A DNA stretch of 7,483 nucleotides from Nitrospirota bacterium (GTDB lineage Bacteria; Nitrospirota; Thermodesulfovibrionia; Thermodesulfovibrionales; Dissulfurispiraceae). How positions within the stretch are numbered: the first letter of the stretch is position 1; every line of letters starts with the position of its first letter. The stretch is from positions 1 through 7,483 of the forward strand of contig DUZI01000088.1 in NCBI GenBank assembly GCA_013349595.1, given 5' to 3'. Below, one piece after another: positions 6,242-7,483 of the stretch. The notes under the pieces were generated by a model. The model did no database searches and was not told the origin of the DNA. It saw only the letters and a list, made by a program, of their open reading frames with translations. Both the position numbers and the translations under genes were made by a program.

Positions 6242-6908
6242 CTTCTAAAACCCCTCTGTAAATGAAGTAAATACCCATAATGATTAAGATAATACCTGAA
6301 AGACTGTACAAAAGTCCCCTGATCTTGTTACCCAAGATATTAAAAACATATCCAAAAAATATTAAAGAAATAGAAGTGCCAATGCCAAAGACAAGTGAGA
6401 TAGTCATACCTTGTAACATACTGCCAGTCCCTGCAGAGGAGATAAATATGGAATACGACAGACCACAAGGTAAAAAACCAATTAATAACCCAAGGGGGAT
6501 ATAACGGAGCCTTGATGTATCTTTTAAGACAAATTTTATTGCATTGACAATCATAGAATTATAAGATTCAAAAAAGAGCATCTTTCTTGTCAACCCTGAA
6601 ATACCGAGTCCTAAAATAATCAGTATCAGTCCTGCTAAAAGGGATGCAATATTTTGAATACCTGCAATCTTGCCGGCACTATTGACAAAAGAACCTGATA
6701 GACCCATCATTGCACCAATAAATGTATAGGTAGAAACCCTACCAATATTAAAAAGGCAGTGCGTCAACAGGGAAGATAACAAATCTTCTTTTAAATCATA
6801 AGACCTGTGCATTGTGTAAGCAGCAACGAAGGGTCCACACATGCCAATGCAGTGACCAAATCCACCTAATAGCCCTGTGCTAAAGGCAAGGACAAGGCTA
6901 AACTCCAC
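6228..6908 (-). CDS. Sulfite exporter TauE/SafE-type (CcoH-like, DsbD-like) membrane protein
   Basis: This 226-residue polytopic inner-membrane protein has about six hydrophobic helices. The N-terminal helix carries the family motif GHCIGMCGPF (residues 18-27), and a matching GFLPCGLSY (144-152) opens the second half. That two-fold arrangement resembles the thiol-transfer membrane domains of DsbD and CcdA; C20, C24 and C148 are the conserved cysteines. Databases usually name the family sulfite exporter TauE/SafE, but members inside cco clusters are thought to help copper delivery or cbb3 oxidase maturation, so sulfite export is doubtful here. It starts with GTG 6908, overlapping the upstream stop by one base (TAGTG) with GAGGG 6 nt upstream. 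It overlaps ccoI by 14 nt, which indicates tight translational coupling. Confidence 0.88.
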   Translation of the reverse strand: MEFSLVLAFSTGLLGGFGHCIGMCGPFVAAYTMHRSYDLKEDLLSSLLTHCLFNIGRVSTYTFIGAMMGLSGSFVNSAGKIAGIQNIASLLAGLILIILGLGISGLTRKMLFFESYNSMIVNAIKFVLKDTSRLRYIPLGLLIGFLPCGLSYSIFISSAGTGSMLQGMTISLVFGIGTSISLIFFGYVFNILGNKIRGLLYSLSGIILIIMGIYFIYRGVLEGVKV

Positions 6909-7345
6909 TACTTGCCCTCAAAGGTAAATGAAACTATAGAGGAGGTGTCGTTTCTTTCAATCTTTATATTAGCACGCCAAATCTTTCTGCCGCTTGGACA
7001 GCGTGGGATAATGCCTTTACCTTCATAGACGCCAGTGCCAATGTGTTTTATAACAGGTCTGTTTGTCCCCATAAACATGCCTGGCATGGTTAGGTCCATA
7101 GTTATCTTGGCATCTGTAATGGGTTTATCATTTTTGGTTAGGGTAATCTTATAGGTAAGCTCCTTCATAAATTCAACTGGTTTGGGAATAATATCAAATG
7201 TAACCTTGATCTTATCATAGCCAATTTCCTGAACACATACTGTTTTATTAATCTGACAATCTACTGTTGCCTCTTTTGACATCTGTCCATAAACTCGGTT
7301 TGTAAGAAGGATCAATAAAAAAGTTAAAATTAAAATTTTTTTCAT
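6908..7345 (-). CDS. FixH/YtkA-like exported protein
   Basis: This 145-residue protein is probably periplasmic or anchored by its N-terminus. It begins MKKILILTFLLILLTNRVYG, a basic start, hydrophobic core and likely cleavable signal. The rest is a beta-rich FixH/YtkA-type domain with a Met-rich segment, MDLTMPGMFMG (residues 83-93), and a GVYEGKGIIPRCPSGRKIW stretch near the end. Cysteines are at 30, 37 and 116. The methionines could bind copper, in keeping with the adjacent copper ATPase; this is inference. Classical FixH keeps an uncleaved N-terminal membrane anchor, and whether that holds here is unclear. The start was set at ATG 7345 because GGAGG at 7351-7355 lies 5 nt upstream; an in-frame ATG at 7357 overlaps that site and is rejected. 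It is the first gene of the minus-strand operon inside this window. Confidence 0.75.
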   Translation of the reverse strand: MKKILILTFLLILLTNRVYGQMSKEATVDCQINKTVCVQEIGYDKIKVTFDIIPKPVEFMKELTYKITLTKNDKPITDAKITMDLTMPGMFMGTNRPVIKHIGTGVYEGKGIIPRCPSGRKIWRANIKIERNDTSSIVSFTFEGK

Positions 7346-7350
7346 ACTTG

Positions 7351-7355
7351 CCTCC
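7351..7355 (-). promoter_or_regulatory. Ribosome binding site fixing the start of the FixH-like gene
   Basis: GGAGG on the minus strand lies 5 nt before ATG 7345. The upstream in-frame ATG 7357 shares its G with this site and has no Shine-Dalgarno of its own, so the shorter protein is chosen. Confidence 0.85.
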
Positions 7356-7380
7356 ATATTTTTATGTAAGTAAATTATTG

Positions 7381-7422
7381 CCGAGTTCCAGCAATAAGGA
7401 TAAGTCTTTTTCGTTCAGGACC
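7381..7422. repeat. Inverted partial copy of the structured element's end
   Basis: Positions 7381-7422 match the reverse complement of 2620-2661 at 35 of 42 positions without gaps; both contain CCGAG at the outer end and TTTCGTTCAGGA at the inner end. Only the terminal part is present here; the inner hairpins are missing. It lies 36 bp upstream of the FixH-like start codon and directly abuts the 57-bp repeat, so two repeat families are joined. Confidence 0.85.
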
Positions 7423-7426
7423 CAAA

Positions 7427-7483
7427 AATAGCGCTTAGGAAGGGCTGTTTCAGGATTTTTATAATCGACAAATTTTATTTATA
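7427..7483 (+). repeat. 57-bp dispersed repeat, copy C (runs to window edge)
   Basis: This matches 86-142 at 56 of 57 positions and has the same orientation. The match reaches the last base, so the boundary is not defined here. With copy A it brackets the whole window, about 7.3 kb apart. Confidence 0.9.

Noticed and set aside
7345..7357. Upstream ATG at 7357 as the FixH-like start
   Set aside because: It overlaps the GGAGG site that serves ATG 7345, and it would place MEAS before a typical MKK signal start.

Overview
The window is AT-rich and carries seven ordinary genes, one short gene (ccoS) and one doubtful-function small gene (single CBS domain), set among several families of short dispersed repeats. 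The gene content points to a Gram-negative, probably uncultured bacterium with a cbb3-type (microaerobic) terminal oxidase. The style of the proteins and the repeat load would fit Nitrospirota or a deltaproteobacterial-type lineage, but the sequence alone does not prove the phylum.

Left part, + strand: positions 1-290 are a composite of repeats (flanking direct repeats, nested inverted repeats and one copy of a 57-bp dispersed repeat). A near-consensus sigma70-type promoter follows at 298-326. It reads into a probable three-gene operon: a 6-phosphofructokinase (365-1636), a small Toprim-domain protein (1645-2097) and the YraN/UPF0102 nuclease-fold protein (2063-2413, overlapping the Toprim gene).

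Middle: between yraN and the convergent HAD phosphatase gene gph lies a 229-bp element (2433-2661). It has imperfect terminal inverted repeats, nested inner arms, two short hairpins and a hairpin loop complementary to a distant segment, which amounts to a pseudoknot. It looks like a mobile structured RNA; its architecture and parts of its sequence recall HEARO RNA, the IscB omega-RNA class, but no protein gene accompanies it. The last 16 codons of gph lie inside this element. A 42-bp copy of one of its ends recurs, inverted, at 7381-7422 just upstream of the fixH-like gene.

Right part, - strand (reading from 7345 down to 3464): a tightly packed operon of a FixH/YtkA-like exported protein, a SafE/CcoH-type membrane protein, the copper P-type ATPase CcoI/FixI, the 45-residue CcoS/FixS and a 78-residue single-CBS-domain protein. 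Genes overlap or abut at every junction. The first four form a recognisable maturation set for cbb3 cytochrome c oxidase, supplying copper and assembling the enzyme; the oxidase structural genes are not in the window. The CBS gene runs at its 3' end through two different dispersed repeats, and its stop codon lies in a perfect 20-bp inverted repeat.

The most unusual feature is the repeat landscape: at least four repeat families, two of which supply the C-terminal codons of genes (gph and the CBS gene), plus a lone candidate omega-RNA-like element.
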